Assembly: GCA_903821145.1 (NCBI GenBank) | Contig: CAIJKC010000074.1 | Location: 1-45,987, forward strand | Length of the DNA: 45,987 nt | Origin: an uncultured Actinomycetes bacterium | GTDB taxonomy: Bacteria > Actinomycetota > Actinomycetes > Nanopelagicales > Nanopelagicaceae | Direction of reading: 5' to 3' | Shown here: positions 10,596-18,580 of the stretch, in pieces | How the letters are laid out: every line of letters starts with the position of its first letter | How positions within the stretch are numbered: position 1 is the stretch's first letter | Position numbers and translations under genes: made by a program | Notes under the pieces: generated by a model | Databases searched by the model: none | What the model was told of the DNA's origin: nothing | Seen by the model: the letters and a program-made list of their open reading frames with translations, nothing else

Positions 10596-10601
10596 ACGCT
10601 A
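10596..10601 (-). promoter_or_regulatory. -10 box TAGCGT of the LuxR-like gene (leaderless)
   Basis: On the minus strand TAGCGT is followed by exactly six bases and then the GTG start, which puts the transcription start at the start codon. Confidence 0.5.
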
Positions 10602-10693
10602 GACTCAATGAGATCAACATTCTCTCTGAATAGACTCTTTAGAGCTGTGATCAGAACAATAGAGGGCTAACCCTACAAATATTCTTTCGCGAG

Positions 10694-11374
10694 TTAATTG
10701 ACGCTTCGAAGGACTGCGGTGACCTTTCCAAGAATCTCTGCAGTGTCTGCAGGGATTGGCGCAAAGTTTTCATTCGCTGGAAGAAGCCAGTAGTGGCCAT
10801 CTTTTTTAGAGAAGGTCTTCACTGTTGCTTCACCATCGATCATCGCGGCAACGATCTCACCCTTCTCTGCGTTCTTCTGAGCTCGGATAACGACATAGTC
10901 GCCATCGCAGATTGCAGCGTCGATCATGGAGTCGCCTTTAACCTTCAACATAAAGAGTTCGCCCTGGCCAACAAATTCTTCCGGAAGGGTGAAGCGATCT
11001 TCCACGGTCTGCTCGGCGAGGATTGGGGAGCCAGCGGCGATTGTGCCAAGGAGGGGAATAGTCGTTCCCTTGGAGGGAGCGATCTGGTCATCAGGTGTGG
11101 AGACCTCGAGGGAGCGCGCATTGGTCGCTTTGCGCTTGATGTAGCCCTTCTTGGTGAGCTCTTCGAGCTGGTACTTGACCGAGGCAGGGGAGGCGAGACC
11201 GGCAGCCTCTCCAATCTCACGCATGCTGGGCGGGTAGCCCTGGGCGTCAACGGCCTCTTTGATGACCTTGAGGATCAACTGCTGGCGCTGGGTAAGGCCG
11301 TGAGGATCAACGGCCACGGCAGAGATAGGGGTAACTGAGCCTGATACAGGCGCGGATGCGGTCTTTTTAGCCAT
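10694..11374 (-). CDS. lexA: SOS repressor LexA
   Basis: Repressor of DNA-damage genes that cleaves itself when RecA is active. From ATG at 11374 it has 226 residues; a longer frame beginning upstream has no start signal and would run through the promoter. The N-terminal winged HTH (about residues 25-85, with PPSMREIGEAAGL) is followed by the self-cleavage site Ala-Gly in AAGSP, the catalytic serine in KGDSMID, and the catalytic lysine region in the C-terminal S24 domain (ATVKTF). The start lies six bases after the -10 box TACCCT, so the transcript is probably leaderless. An SOS box overlaps its -35 box, which predicts self-repression. It is divergent from a LysM gene, as with ChiZ in mycobacteria and YneA in Bacillus. 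Confidence 0.96.
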   Translation of the reverse strand: MAKKTASAPVSGSVTPISAVAVDPHGLTQRQQLILKVIKEAVDAQGYPPSMREIGEAAGLASPASVKYQLEELTKKGYIKRKATNARSLEVSTPDDQIAPSKGTTIPLLGTIAAGSPILAEQTVEDRFTLPEEFVGQGELFMLKVKGDSMIDAAICDGDYVVIRAQKNAEKGEIVAAMIDGEATVKTFSKKDGHYWLLPANENFAPIPADTAEILGKVTAVLRSVN

Positions 11375-11380
11375 AGGAAA

Positions 11381-11409
11381 AGGGTACCCCGACTTCTGAG
11401 ATTTGTCGA
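11381..11409 (-). promoter_or_regulatory. lexA promoter
   Basis: Minus strand: -35 TCGACA (11404-11409), 17-base spacer, -10 TACCCT (11381-11386), then six bases to the lexA ATG. The -35 box overlaps SOS box 1, so bound LexA would block RNA polymerase. Confidence 0.75.
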
Positions 11410-11420
11410 ACATTTGTTCG
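11407..11420. promoter_or_regulatory. SOS box 1 (LexA operator)
   Basis: CGAACATTTGTTCG is a perfect GAAC-N4-GTTC inverted repeat, the operator type of Gram-positive and actinobacterial LexA. It covers the lexA -35 box and ends nine bases before the -35 box of the divergent LysM gene. Confidence 0.9.
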
Positions 11421-11428
11421 TATTTTTC

Positions 11429-11457
11429 TTGCCTATGTCAGTGGGGTGGGGTATCTT
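11429..11457 (+). promoter_or_regulatory. Promoter of the SOS LysM gene
   Basis: TTGCCT (11429-11434), a 17-base spacer and TATCTT (11452-11457). The predicted start of transcription, about 11464, is at the edge of SOS box 2. Confidence 0.65.
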
Positions 11458-11464
11458 TCTCATT

Positions 11465-11478
11465 AGAACAACTGTTCG
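11465..11478. promoter_or_regulatory. SOS box 2 (LexA operator)
   Basis: GAAC-AACT-GTTC is perfect and lies at +1 of the LysM promoter. Ten bases downstream there is a third, half-conserved copy (GAAC at 11488-11491 with a degenerate right arm), so two LexA dimers may bind cooperatively. Confidence 0.85.
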
Positions 11479-11519
11479 AATCCCCTCGAACAGTGTTGTA
11501 ACGGAAGTTGGTACCTGAG

Positions 11520-11831
11520 ATGACACAGACAAAACTCACACGACGTGGTCGTAATGTCGTTCGCACTTTGACAGTGGGATCGCTATTGATAGTGATTGGC
11601 GCTGGTTTTAGCGCAGTCGGTAATGCTTCCGAGACCAAAGTTATCTCAACGCCAGCTACATCAGGGTATATCCGCGTCGTTGTTGCTCCAGGTGAATCTC
11701 TCTGGTCCGTCGCTGCAATGGTCGCGGGTAACCGGGATGTGAACTCCGTCGTTGATGAGATCCTTCAGGCAAATAACCTTCAATCAACTGATGTTGCAGT
11801 TGGGACCCGGCTCTTAGTCCCGACTCGATAA
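11520..11831 (+). CDS. SOS-controlled membrane-anchored LysM protein, probable division inhibitor
   Basis: Small protein of 103 residues: a basic N-terminus (TRRGRN), one hydrophobic segment (about residues 17-37, LTVGSLLIVIGAGFSAV), a short linker, and a C-terminal LysM peptidoglycan-binding domain (about 52-101, VVAPGESLWSVAAMVAG to TRLLVPTR). The gene is divergent from lexA and has LexA boxes at its promoter. In Bacillus (YneA) and Mycobacterium (Rv2719c/ChiZ) genes of the same position, size and domain plan delay cell division during DNA damage, so that role is inferred here. No separate hydrolase domain is visible. ATG 11520 was preferred to an in-frame TTG at 11508, which has no room for a ribosome site. 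Confidence 0.8.
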   Translation: MTQTKLTRRGRNVVRTLTVGSLLIVIGAGFSAVGNASETKVISTPATSGYIRVVVAPGESLWSVAAMVAGNRDVNSVVDEILQANNLQSTDVAVGTRLLVPTR

Positions 11832-11944
11832 CCACAGCCCTTTCACCAGCGAAGGGGGTCCCCACTCAAATACCCTCAACTTTGCCTATTCTCAGGTGAA
11901 ACCTCTTCTGTTTTGATCCATGCGAGCGTAGCGTACTTTTCAGC

Positions 11945-11960
11945 GGCGCAAAGTTGCGCC
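11945..11960. promoter_or_regulatory. Palindrome upstream of the aldehyde dehydrogenase gene
   Basis: GGCGCAA-AG-TTGCGCC is an inverted repeat with seven-base arms, five bases downstream of a TACTTT -10-like box (11934-11939) and just before the AAGGAG ribosome site. It could be a repressor operator or an RNA hairpin that limits access to the ribosome site. Which one cannot be told from sequence. Confidence 0.45.
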
Positions 11961-11975
11961 CTTTAAGGAGCGGAA

Positions 11976-13499
11976 ATGACAGATTATGTCTCACCAGGGC
12001 AACCTGGAAGCAAGGCAACTTTTAGAGCTCGCTACGATCACTGGATCGGTGGCGAATATGTCAAACCTTCATCAGGCAAGTACTTTGAAAATGTCACGCC
12101 TGTAACAGGAAAAGTATTCTGCGAAATTGCTCGAGGAAATGCAGCAGATATCGATAAGGCACTCGATGCCGCACATGCCGCAGCCAAGGGTTGGGGCAAG
12201 ACCTCAGCCACTGCTCGCGCAATCATTCTCAACAAAATTGCAGATCGCATGGAGGAAAATCTCGAAGCGATCGCCGTTGCAGAAACATGGGATAACGGAA
12301 AACCTATTCGCGAAACGATCAACGCTGATATTCCACTTGCAATTGATCACTTCCGCTATTTCGCTGGCGCAATTCGTGCCCAAGAGGGATCACTCGGCGA
12401 GCTAGATGGCGACACAGTCGCCTACCACTTCCATGAGCCACTTGGCGTCGTTGGTCAGATCATTCCGTGGAACTTCCCAATTTTGATGGCAGTGTGGAAG
12501 TTAGCCCCAGCACTTGCTGCAGGTAACTGCGTCGTGCTTAAGCCAGCAGAGCAGACACCAGCATCAATATTGTTCTTGATGGAATTGATTGCCGACCTTC
12601 TTCCTGCGGGAGTAGTCAATGTTGTTAATGGATTCGGCATTGAAGCAGGGAAGCCATTGGCATCATCTCCTCGTATTGCAAAGATAGCTTTCACCGGTGA
12701 AACAACTACCGGGCGCCTCATCATGCAATATGCATCAGAGAACATCATTCCTGTAACGCTTGAACTAGGTGGAAAGTCACCAAATATCTTCTTTGCAGAT
12801 GTTGCAGCAGAGAACGATGCCTTTTACGACAAGGCGCTGGAAGGCTTTACGCTCTTCGCCCTCAACCAAGGTGAAGTCTGTACGTGCCCATCACGCGGGC
12901 TGATCGATGCGAAGATCTATGACAAATTCCTTGGGGATGTTACAGCTCGTACAAAGGCGATCGTTCAAGGACATCCTCTTGATCTATCAACCATGATCGG
13001 TGCGCAGGCATCCAATGATCAACTCGAGAAGATCTTGTCCTATATTGAGATCGGCAAGAAAGAGGGAGCAAAGATCCTCACCGGTGGCACACAAGCTGAT
13101 CTCGGTGGCGAGCTCTCTGGCGGGTATTACGTCACTCCAACGATCTTTGAAGGCAATAACAAGATGCGTATCTTCCAAGAGGAGATCTTCGGACCGGTTG
13201 TCTCAGTCACCAAATTTGATGGCTTCGATAATGCGATGGAGATCGCCAATGACACCCTGTATGGCCTCGGTGCTGGTGTGTGGAGCCGTGACATGAATAC
13301 TGCCTATCGCGCTGGTCGCGAGATTCAAGCAGGTCGTGTCTGGACTAACTGCTATCACGCCTATCCAGCAGGAGCTGCATTCGGTGGTTACAAGGCATCA
13401 GGTATTGGCCGAGAAAATCACAAGATGATGCTTGACCACTACCAGCAGACAAAGAACCTGCTTGTTTCTTACTCACCCAATAAGCTTGGATTCTTCTAA
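11976..13499 (+). CDS. NAD-dependent (acet)aldehyde dehydrogenase, AldB/ExaC/AcoD type
   Basis: Oxidises an aldehyde, probably acetaldehyde or a close relative, to the acid with NAD+. The 507 residues match the family length. The nucleotide fold motif FTGETTTGR, the general-base region LELGGKSPN, and the catalytic Cys302 in [11 protein letters not shown] are present; the paired Cys-Thr-Cys is typical of the AldB/ExaC/AcoD branch. PWNFP and the late EIFGPVVSV motif are also seen. AAGGAG stands before the ATG, next to the palindrome at 11945. The DUF779 gene follows after 80 bases, a pairing often seen with this branch of enzymes. Confidence 0.93.
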   Translation: MTDYVSPGQPGSKATFRARYDHWIGGEYVKPSSGKYFENVTPVTGKVFCEIARGNAADIDKALDAAHAAAKGWGKTSATARAIILNKIADRMEENLEAIAVAETWDNGKPIRETINADIPLAIDHFRYFAGAIRAQEGSLGELDGDTVAYHFHEPLGVVGQIIPWNFPILMAVWKLAPALAAGNCVVLKPAEQTPASILFLMELIADLLPAGVVNVVNGFGIEAGKPLASSPRIAKIAFTGETTTGRLIMQYASENIIPVTLELGGKSPNIFFADVAAENDAFYDKALEGFTLFALNQGEVCTCPSRGLIDAKIYDKFLGDVTARTKAIVQGHPLDLSTMIGAQASNDQLEKILSYIEIGKKEGAKILTGGTQADLGGELSGGYYVTPTIFEGNNKMRIFQEEIFGPVVSVTKFDGFDNAMEIANDTLYGLGAGVWSRDMNTAYRAGREIQAGRVWTNCYHAYPAGAAFGGYKASGIGRENHKMMLDHYQQTKNLLVSYSPNKLGFF

Positions 13500-13579
13500 G
13501 CCGATGGCCTGCGAGAAAGTAAGAGAAAGTAATAGGAGAAAATAGTTAGGTAGATTGTAAGAATAGAGAAGGAAGTTAT

Positions 13580-13993
13580 ATGGAGATTCCGTCACGAGTG
13601 GATTACACCGAGAGTTGTGCAGAGTTATTGCGCGAGCTCACTGTGATGCACGGGCCGCTGATGTTTCACCAATCAGGTGGCTGCTGTGACGGATCTTCTC
13701 CCATGTGTTATCAACGGGGAGAATTTCGCGTAGGCGGACAGGATGTACTTCTTGGAGAATTTGTTATTGTCGGAATTGCCGATCCGATTCAGATATGGAT
13801 CTCTGCATCGCAATTTGAATATTGGAAACATACGCACCTCACCATCGATGTTGTTGCTGGTCGCGGCGGTGGTTTTTCATTGGAATCACCAGAAGGAAAA
13901 CGCTTTTTGATCAGGTCAAGGCTCTACACCGATGAGGAGTGGGCCCTGCTTGAGCAGGCTCCGATCCTCACGGGGCTGTCCGTTTTAGGATAG
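13580..13993 (+). CDS. DUF779 family protein
   Basis: Protein of 137 residues belonging to the DUF779 family. The hallmark is the conserved N-terminal stretch FHQSGGCCDGSSPMC (about residues 30-44), whose three cysteines could bind a metal or be redox-active. No signal peptide or membrane segment. GAAGGAAG lies in front of the ATG. The family regularly sits beside acetaldehyde dehydrogenases, and here it directly follows one, so a helper role for that enzyme is likely; no reaction has been assigned. Confidence 0.85.
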   Translation: MEIPSRVDYTESCAELLRELTVMHGPLMFHQSGGCCDGSSPMCYQRGEFRVGGQDVLLGEFVIVGIADPIQIWISASQFEYWKHTHLTIDVVAGRGGGFSLESPEGKRFLIRSRLYTDEEWALLEQAPILTGLSVLG

Positions 13994-14172
13994 TTCGGGA
14001 TATTTTTCACCCTCGTCAGAGAGCCTTAGGGCCTTGCCCCGGGGGAGTTCACCTCGACACGCCGTATGCCATCGCAAAAACCCTCAAGGACGGGTGTACG
14101 GTTGGCACAAGATGTAGGGGTCAAGGCAAGAAAATCACCCATTAGTTGTGGTTTTGCGCTAATCTCCTCCTC

Positions 14173-14201
14173 TTGCTCGAAAAGATGCTCCACAGTTAAA
14201 T
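14173..14201 (+). promoter_or_regulatory. Possible nrdR promoter
   Basis: TTGCTC (14173-14178), 17-base spacer, TTAAAT (14196-14201), 28 bases before the nrdR ATG. I saw no clear NrdR box and no cobalamin riboswitch in the 236-base gap 13994-14229 or in the 49 bases before nrdJ; a short GGGC-CTT-GCCC hairpin near 14031 is the only other structure. Confidence 0.35.
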
Positions 14202-14229
14202 AGTCCCAATTACATGAAATGAGAAGACG

Positions 14230-14769
14230 ATGAATTGCCCTTTCTGCCGCCACGATGACTCTCGAGTCGTCGATTCACGGCCGGTAGAAGAAGGTGCTCT
14301 CATCCGTCGCCGTCGCGAGTGCACAGCCTGTGGCCGCCGTTTCACCACCTCTGAGACATCAGTACTCCTCATCATCAAGCGTTCTGGGGCCACCGAGCCT
14401 TTCAGCCGTGAGAAGGTCATCAATGGCGTCCGCAAGGCCTGCCAGGGTCGACCTGTCAATGATGATGATCTAGCTCTGCTTGCCCAGCGGGTCGAAGAGT
14501 CTCTTCGCTCCGATGGCCAGGCCGAGGTAGAAGCACAAGAAGTAGGAATGGCGATCCTCGCGCCACTCCGCGAATTAGATGAGGTTGCCTACCTGCGTTA
14601 TGCCTCGGTATACCGTAACTTTGCCTCCCTCGAAGACTTTGAAGGTGAGATCGCACTTCTCCGCGCTGCTCCTTCATCTCACGATTTATCAGCACTTCCA
14701 TCTTCACAAGTTTCACCAGCTTCACAAGTATCTGCATCTCTAAAAACGCTCTCCCCGGCGAATAACTAA
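14230..14769 (+). CDS. nrdR: Transcriptional repressor NrdR
   Basis: ATP/dATP-sensing repressor of ribonucleotide reductase genes. The N-terminal zinc ribbon has CPFC (residues 3-6) and CTAC (around 31-34), with the DSR and [15 protein letters not shown] segments that contact DNA; the ATP-cone follows (about 49-139, [24 protein letters not shown] split over two elements). The 179 residues include a Ser/Pro/Ala-rich tail of about 30 residues beyond the usual end (150 to 160). GAGAAG is the ribosome site. It lies 49 bases before nrdJ, the expected target. Confidence 0.97.
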   Translation: MNCPFCRHDDSRVVDSRPVEEGALIRRRRECTACGRRFTTSETSVLLIIKRSGATEPFSREKVINGVRKACQGRPVNDDDLALLAQRVEESLRSDGQAEVEAQEVGMAILAPLRELDEVAYLRYASVYRNFASLEDFEGEIALLRAAPSSHDLSALPSSQVSPASQVSASLKTLSPANN

Positions 14770-14818
14770 GTACCAGCACTACCTATAACAACCACTCACA
14801 AAATAAGGAGCAGTACGA

Positions 14819-17668
14819 ATGTCTATCGTTAATAAGCCCGCCGCGGAGCGCAAGTCCCAAGTCAAGAAGTTGGGTAAGGGCTTAACTATTGAACGTATTT
14901 ACACCACTGCTGGTGTGCATCCTTATGATGAAGTGAAGTGGGAGCGCCGCGATGTCGTCCAGACAAACTGGAAGTCAGGCGAAGTAATTTTTGAACAAAA
15001 AGGCACTGAGTATGCAGATTTCTGGTCAGTAAATGCTTCGACAATTGTGACTACCAAGTACTTCCGCGGTGCTGTTGGTCATGACAATCGTGAGTGGTCA
15101 CTGAAGCAAGTTATTGATCGTGTTGTCCTCACATACACTGCAGCAGGTAAAGAGAATGGTTACTTCGCAACTGATGCGGATGCTGAAATCTTTGAACACG
15201 AACTTACCTACATGCTCCTTCACCAGGTATTTTCATTTAACTCACCAGTCTGGTTCAACGTCGGAACGAATGCACCACAGCAGGTATCTGCTTGCTTCAT
15301 TCTCTCTGTTGATGACACCATGGATTCGATCCTTAACTGGTACCGCGAAGAGGGAATGATCTTCAAGGGCGGTTCAGGAGCAGGTCTTAACCTCTCTCGC
15401 ATCCGTTCTGCAAAGGAACTCCTTAAGTCCGGTGGAACTGCTTCCGGCCCAGTCTCATTCATGCGTGGTGCTGATGCATCAGCAGGAACTATCAAGTCCG
15501 GTGGAGCTACTCGCCGCGCTGCAAAGATGGTTGTTTTGGATGTTGATCATCCAGATATCGAAGAGTTCATCGAGACCAAGGTTCGCGAAGAAGACAAGAT
15601 CCGCGCATTGCGTGATGCAGGATTTGATATGGACCTTGGTGGCAAGGACATCATCTCCGTGCAGTACCAGAATGCAAATAACTCAGTTCGCGTCAGCGAT
15701 ACCTTCATGCGCGCATATGAGAATGGCGAGCAGTTTGGTCTCGTCGGCCGCGCTTCAGGAGATGTCATCGAGACAGTAGATGCAAAGCAACTCTTCCGTA
15801 AGATGGCAGAGGCTGCGTGGGCATGTGCTGATCCAGGAATTCAATATGACGACACCATCAATGAGTGGCACACCAACCCAGAGACCGGTCGCATCAATGC
15901 ATCGAACCCTTGCTCTGAGTACATGTCACTAGACAACTCATCATGCAACTTGGCATCCCTGAACCTCATGAAGTTCCTCAACACAGATGGTTCATTTGAT
16001 ACTAAGAAGTTTGTGAAGGCAACAGAGCTGATCATCACATCGATGGATATCTCCATCTGCTTCGCAGATTTCCCAACAGAGCCAATCGGTGAGACAACTC
16101 GTAACTACCGCCAACTCGGTATCGGTTATGCAAACCTCGGTGCGCTCCTTATGGCATCAGGCCTCGCCTATGACTCAGATGGTGGTCGTCAGCTTGCTGG
16201 TGCCATCACTTCACTCTTAACTGGAACTTCCTACCGTCGCTCAGCAGAGATCGCTGGCATCGTTGGTGCTTATGAAGGATTCGCTCGCAACGCAGATGCT
16301 CACACCAAGGTCATGAAGAAGCATGCAAATGCTTCACATTCAGCGAAGTCAGTCTCAACTCTTGACCGCGATGTCTGGACCGAAGCGAATAAGCAATGGG
16401 ATCTTGGCATCCAGATCGGTGCAAAGAATGGCTGGCGTAATGCGCAGGCTTCAGTTCTTGCTCCAACCGGAACGATCGGTCTCATGATGGATTGCGATAC
16501 AACCGGTATTGAGCCAGATCTTGCTCTCGTGAAGTTCAAGAAGCTCGTTGGTGGCGGATCGATGCAGATCGTGAACCAGACCATCCCAATGGCACTTCGC
16601 AAGCTCGGCTACGCAGAAGAGACCGTTGAAGCGATCGTTGAATACATCGCAGCAAACGGAAATGTCATTGATGCCCCAGGTCTTAAGACCGAGCATTACG
16701 ACATCTTCGATTGCGCTATGGGTATCCGCTCAATCAGCGCTATGGGCCACGTCCACATGATGGCTGCTTGTCAGCCGTTCCTCTCAGGTGCAATCTCAAA
16801 GACAGTGAACCTGCCTTCAGATGCAACTGTGGAAGAGATCGAAGAGGTTTACTACCAGGGTTGGAAGCTCGGCCTTAAGGCACTCGCTGTCTATCGCGAT
16901 AACTGCAAGGTTGGCCAGCCACTCTCTGATGGCAAGGGAGAGAACAAGGGAACAGATTCCAACATCTCTACAGCAGTTGCTGCACCAGCACGTAAGCGCC
17001 TACCAAAGTCACGCCCAGCAATGACCACTTCATTCTCTGTCGGCGGCGCCGATGGTTATATGACCGCTGGTTCATACGCTGACGGTGCGCTTGCTGAGGT
17101 CTTCCTCAAGCTCGGAAAGCAGGGTTCAACACTTGCCGGTGTTATGGATGCCTTCTCCATCGCAGTATCTATCGGACTCCAATATGGCGTCCCACTAGAG
17201 ACCTTCGTTGAGAAGTTCACCAACCTCCGCTTTGAGCCAGCAGGTATGACAGATGATGCCGATATCCGTATCGCGCAATCCATGATGGATTACATCTTCC
17301 GTCGCCTCGCACTCGATTACCTTCCATATGAAACACGTTCAGGAATGGGTCTCTACACCGCATCAGAGCGTGCTCGCGCACTCGAAACTGGCGAATACAC
17401 ACAGGATGCAGAGGCACCAGCACTCCCAAAAGCACCGGTTGCAACTGTGGCGGCTCCTGCGGTTGCAAGTAAGCCTGCATCTGTAACGATTGAAGCCAAG
17501 CCTGCTGTTGATAATTCAACAGGCGTCGGTTCATCAATGGAACTCTTCGAGAAGATGAGCGGTGTGAAGTCTGATGCACCTCTCTGCATGACGTGCGGAG
17601 TGAAGATGCGCATGGCTGGTTCATGCTTCGTCTGCGAAGGTTGCGGAAACACTTCAGGTTGTTCCTGA
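14819..17668 (+). CDS. nrdJ: Adenosylcobalamin-dependent ribonucleotide reductase (class II)
   Basis: Reduces ribonucleotides to deoxyribonucleotides with a radical generated from vitamin B12; it needs neither oxygen nor an iron subunit. The 949 residues show the large-barrel motifs FNSPVWFNVG, GSGAGLNLSRIR, the active-site NPCSEY, CNLASLNL and PTGTIGLMMDCDTTGIEPD, and a C-terminal segment with a linker rich in Ala/Pro/Lys followed by a cysteine cluster (CMTCG, CFVCEGCG) that relays electrons. AAGGAG precedes the ATG. nrdR directly upstream should regulate it. Dependence on B12 implies uptake or synthesis elsewhere in the genome. Confidence 0.97.
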   Translation: MSIVNKPAAERKSQVKKLGKGLTIERIYTTAGVHPYDEVKWERRDVVQTNWKSGEVIFEQKGTEYADFWSVNASTIVTTKYFRGAVGHDNREWSLKQVIDRVVLTYTAAGKENGYFATDADAEIFEHELTYMLLHQVFSFNSPVWFNVGTNAPQQVSACFILSVDDTMDSILNWYREEGMIFKGGSGAGLNLSRIRSAKELLKSGGTASGPVSFMRGADASAGTIKSGGATRRAAKMVVLDVDHPDIEEFIETKVREEDKIRALRDAGFDMDLGGKDIISVQYQNANNSVRVSDTFMRAYENGEQFGLVGRASGDVIETVDAKQLFRKMAEAAWACADPGIQYDDTINEWHTNPETGRINASNPCSEYMSLDNSSCNLASLNLMKFLNTDGSFDTKKFVKATELIITSMDISICFADFPTEPIGETTRNYRQLGIGYANLGALLMASGLAYDSDGGRQLAGAITSLLTGTSYRRSAEIAGIVGAYEGFARNADAHTKVMKKHANASHSAKSVSTLDRDVWTEANKQWDLGIQIGAKNGWRNAQASVLAPTGTIGLMMDCDTTGIEPDLALVKFKKLVGGGSMQIVNQTIPMALRKLGYAEETVEAIVEYIAANGNVIDAPGLKTEHYDIFDCAMGIRSISAMGHVHMMAACQPFLSGAISKTVNLPSDATVEEIEEVYYQGWKLGLKALAVYRDNCKVGQPLSDGKGENKGTDSNISTAVAAPARKRLPKSRPAMTTSFSVGGADGYMTAGSYADGALAEVFLKLGKQGSTLAGVMDAFSIAVSIGLQYGVPLETFVEKFTNLRFEPAGMTDDADIRIAQSMMDYIFRRLALDYLPYETRSGMGLYTASERARALETGEYTQDAEAPALPKAPVATVAAPAVASKPASVTIEAKPAVDNSTGVGSSMELFEKMSGVKSDAPLCMTCGVKMRMAGSCFVCEGCGNTSGCS

Positions 17669-17700
17669 TAATCCTGATAATAAAGTCCTAGGAAAGTAAG

Positions 17701-17730
17701 AAAGGCTGCCAGTCACCTGGCAGCCTTTTC
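17701..17730. terminator. Two-way intrinsic terminator between nrdJ and the lysine-rich gene
   Basis: AAAGGCTGCCAG (17701-17712) and CTGGCAGCCTTT (17717-17728) form a perfect 12-bp stem with a TCAC loop. T-runs flank it on both strands, so it can end nrdJ from the left and the convergent gene from the right. Confidence 0.92.
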
Positions 17731-17739
17731 TCTTGAAAT

Positions 17740-18012
17740 TTATCGTCTGGAAGATTTAGCCTTTTTGGCAACTTTCTTCACTGTTTTCTTCGCCGGTGAC
17801 TTCTTGGCAATCTTTTTTGCAACCTTTTTTGCAACGCGCTTTGCTGGCTTTTTCGCCACTTTCTTGAGGGATTTCTTTGCTGCGCTCTTCTTCACGGCAG
17901 ATCTCTTCACGGTGCGCTTTTTAGCCACCTTCTTGACGGAAGCCTTCTTCACGGCAGCCTTCTTCTTCACCCTGCGAATCGGGACCTCGGGGATCTCGAA
18001 TACATATTCCAT
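17740..18012 (-). CDS. Lysine/alanine-rich histone H1-like protein
   Basis: Protein of 90 residues. After a short N-terminus (MEYVFEIPEVPIRR) the rest is a lysine/alanine repeat built from variations of V-A-K-K, K-K-S and P-A-K units, very basic and without acidic residues. Such tails bind DNA without sequence preference, as in bacterial H1-like proteins and the C-terminus of actinobacterial HU, so a nucleoid role is inferred. ATG 18012 was chosen because TACCCT lies exactly six bases upstream (leaderless); an upstream in-frame start would need translation of the promoter. It is convergent with nrdJ. The strand composition is strongly purine-biased, as expected for lysine codons. Confidence 0.75.
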   Translation of the reverse strand: MEYVFEIPEVPIRRVKKKAAVKKASVKKVAKKRTVKRSAVKKSAAKKSLKKVAKKPAKRVAKKVAKKIAKKSPAKKTVKKVAKKAKSSRR

Positions 18013-18018
18013 GGGGTA

Positions 18019-18024
18019 AGGGTA
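18019..18024 (-). promoter_or_regulatory. -10 box TACCCT of the lysine-rich gene (leaderless)
   Basis: TACCCT, six bases, ATG on the minus strand. Confidence 0.5.
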
Positions 18025-18106
18025 GAGCGAAGAGAGAGAAAAGCGGTTACACGCCACAGCCTTCTGGGAGGCAGTGGAAAGTCATAAGCAGAGGGCGTTA
18101 GCGTCA

Positions 18107-18112
18107 TAAGAT
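18107..18112 (+). promoter_or_regulatory. -10 box TAAGAT of the DinB-like gene (leaderless)
   Basis: TAAGAT, six bases (CCTCAC), ATG. No Shine-Dalgarno site is present. Confidence 0.5.
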
Positions 18113-18118
18113 CCTCAC

Positions 18119-18580
18119 ATGGCCCTTCACGAACTCATCATCGCCTACGAGGCTGCCACATCGAGCTTCCTTGCCGCAGCAGAGCAATTGGAGAGCACTC
18201 ATCTTGATAAGGGCCCTGCCGGAGAGTGGACACCTCGAATGGTGGTGCATCACCTAGCTCATGCTGATGTGTATTGCTTATCGCGCATCATCCAAGTTCT
18301 CTCAGAGCCAGGTAGTGATATTCGCTCCTTTAGTGAAGAGGCGCTGGCAACAAGTGAGGTCCTTGCATACAGCACAGCACCTATCGAACCGGCACTCGCG
18401 CTCTTTGCTGCGACTCGACGTGAAACAGCTCGCTTACTCAAAGCGGCGACAGAATCTGATCTCCTGCGAACCTGCAATCACTCTGAATATGGCCCTATTA
18501 CTCTTGAGACGATGATCACACTCTTTACCAATCATCCCGTGGGTCATGTTCAGCAGATTTTGGATGCAGTAAATAGTTAA
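18119..18580 (+). CDS. DinB/YfiT-like four-helix protein
   Basis: Protein of 153 residues with the all-helical plan of the DinB superfamily, whose members use a histidine triad to bind a metal. Candidate ligands are the histidines of VVHHLAHAD (about residues 42-50) and the late HPVGHVQQIL (about 140-149). WTPRMVVHHLAH is the usual first metal motif. The reaction is unknown; relatives include thiol-dependent transferases. The stop TAA abuts the GTG of the DinG-type helicase gene, so the two are co-transcribed. Confidence 0.7.
   Translation: MALHELIIAYEAATSSFLAAAEQLESTHLDKGPAGEWTPRMVVHHLAHADVYCLSRIIQVLSEPGSDIRSFSEEALATSEVLAYSTAPIEPALALFAATRRETARLLKAATESDLLRTCNHSEYGPITLETMITLFTNHPVGHVQQILDAVNS

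Noticed and set aside
10793-11338. Plus-strand frame of 181 codons opposite lexA
   Set aside because: Shadow of lexA, which has all its catalytic motifs, promoter and operator.
13994-14229. Possible cobalamin riboswitch controlling nrdR-nrdJ
   Set aside because: The B12-box core was not found in this gap or between nrdR and nrdJ.
14026-14253. Minus-strand frame of 75 codons in the gap before nrdR
   Set aside because: No ribosome site or TANNNT-N6 pattern, overlaps the nrdR start, and no recognisable family.
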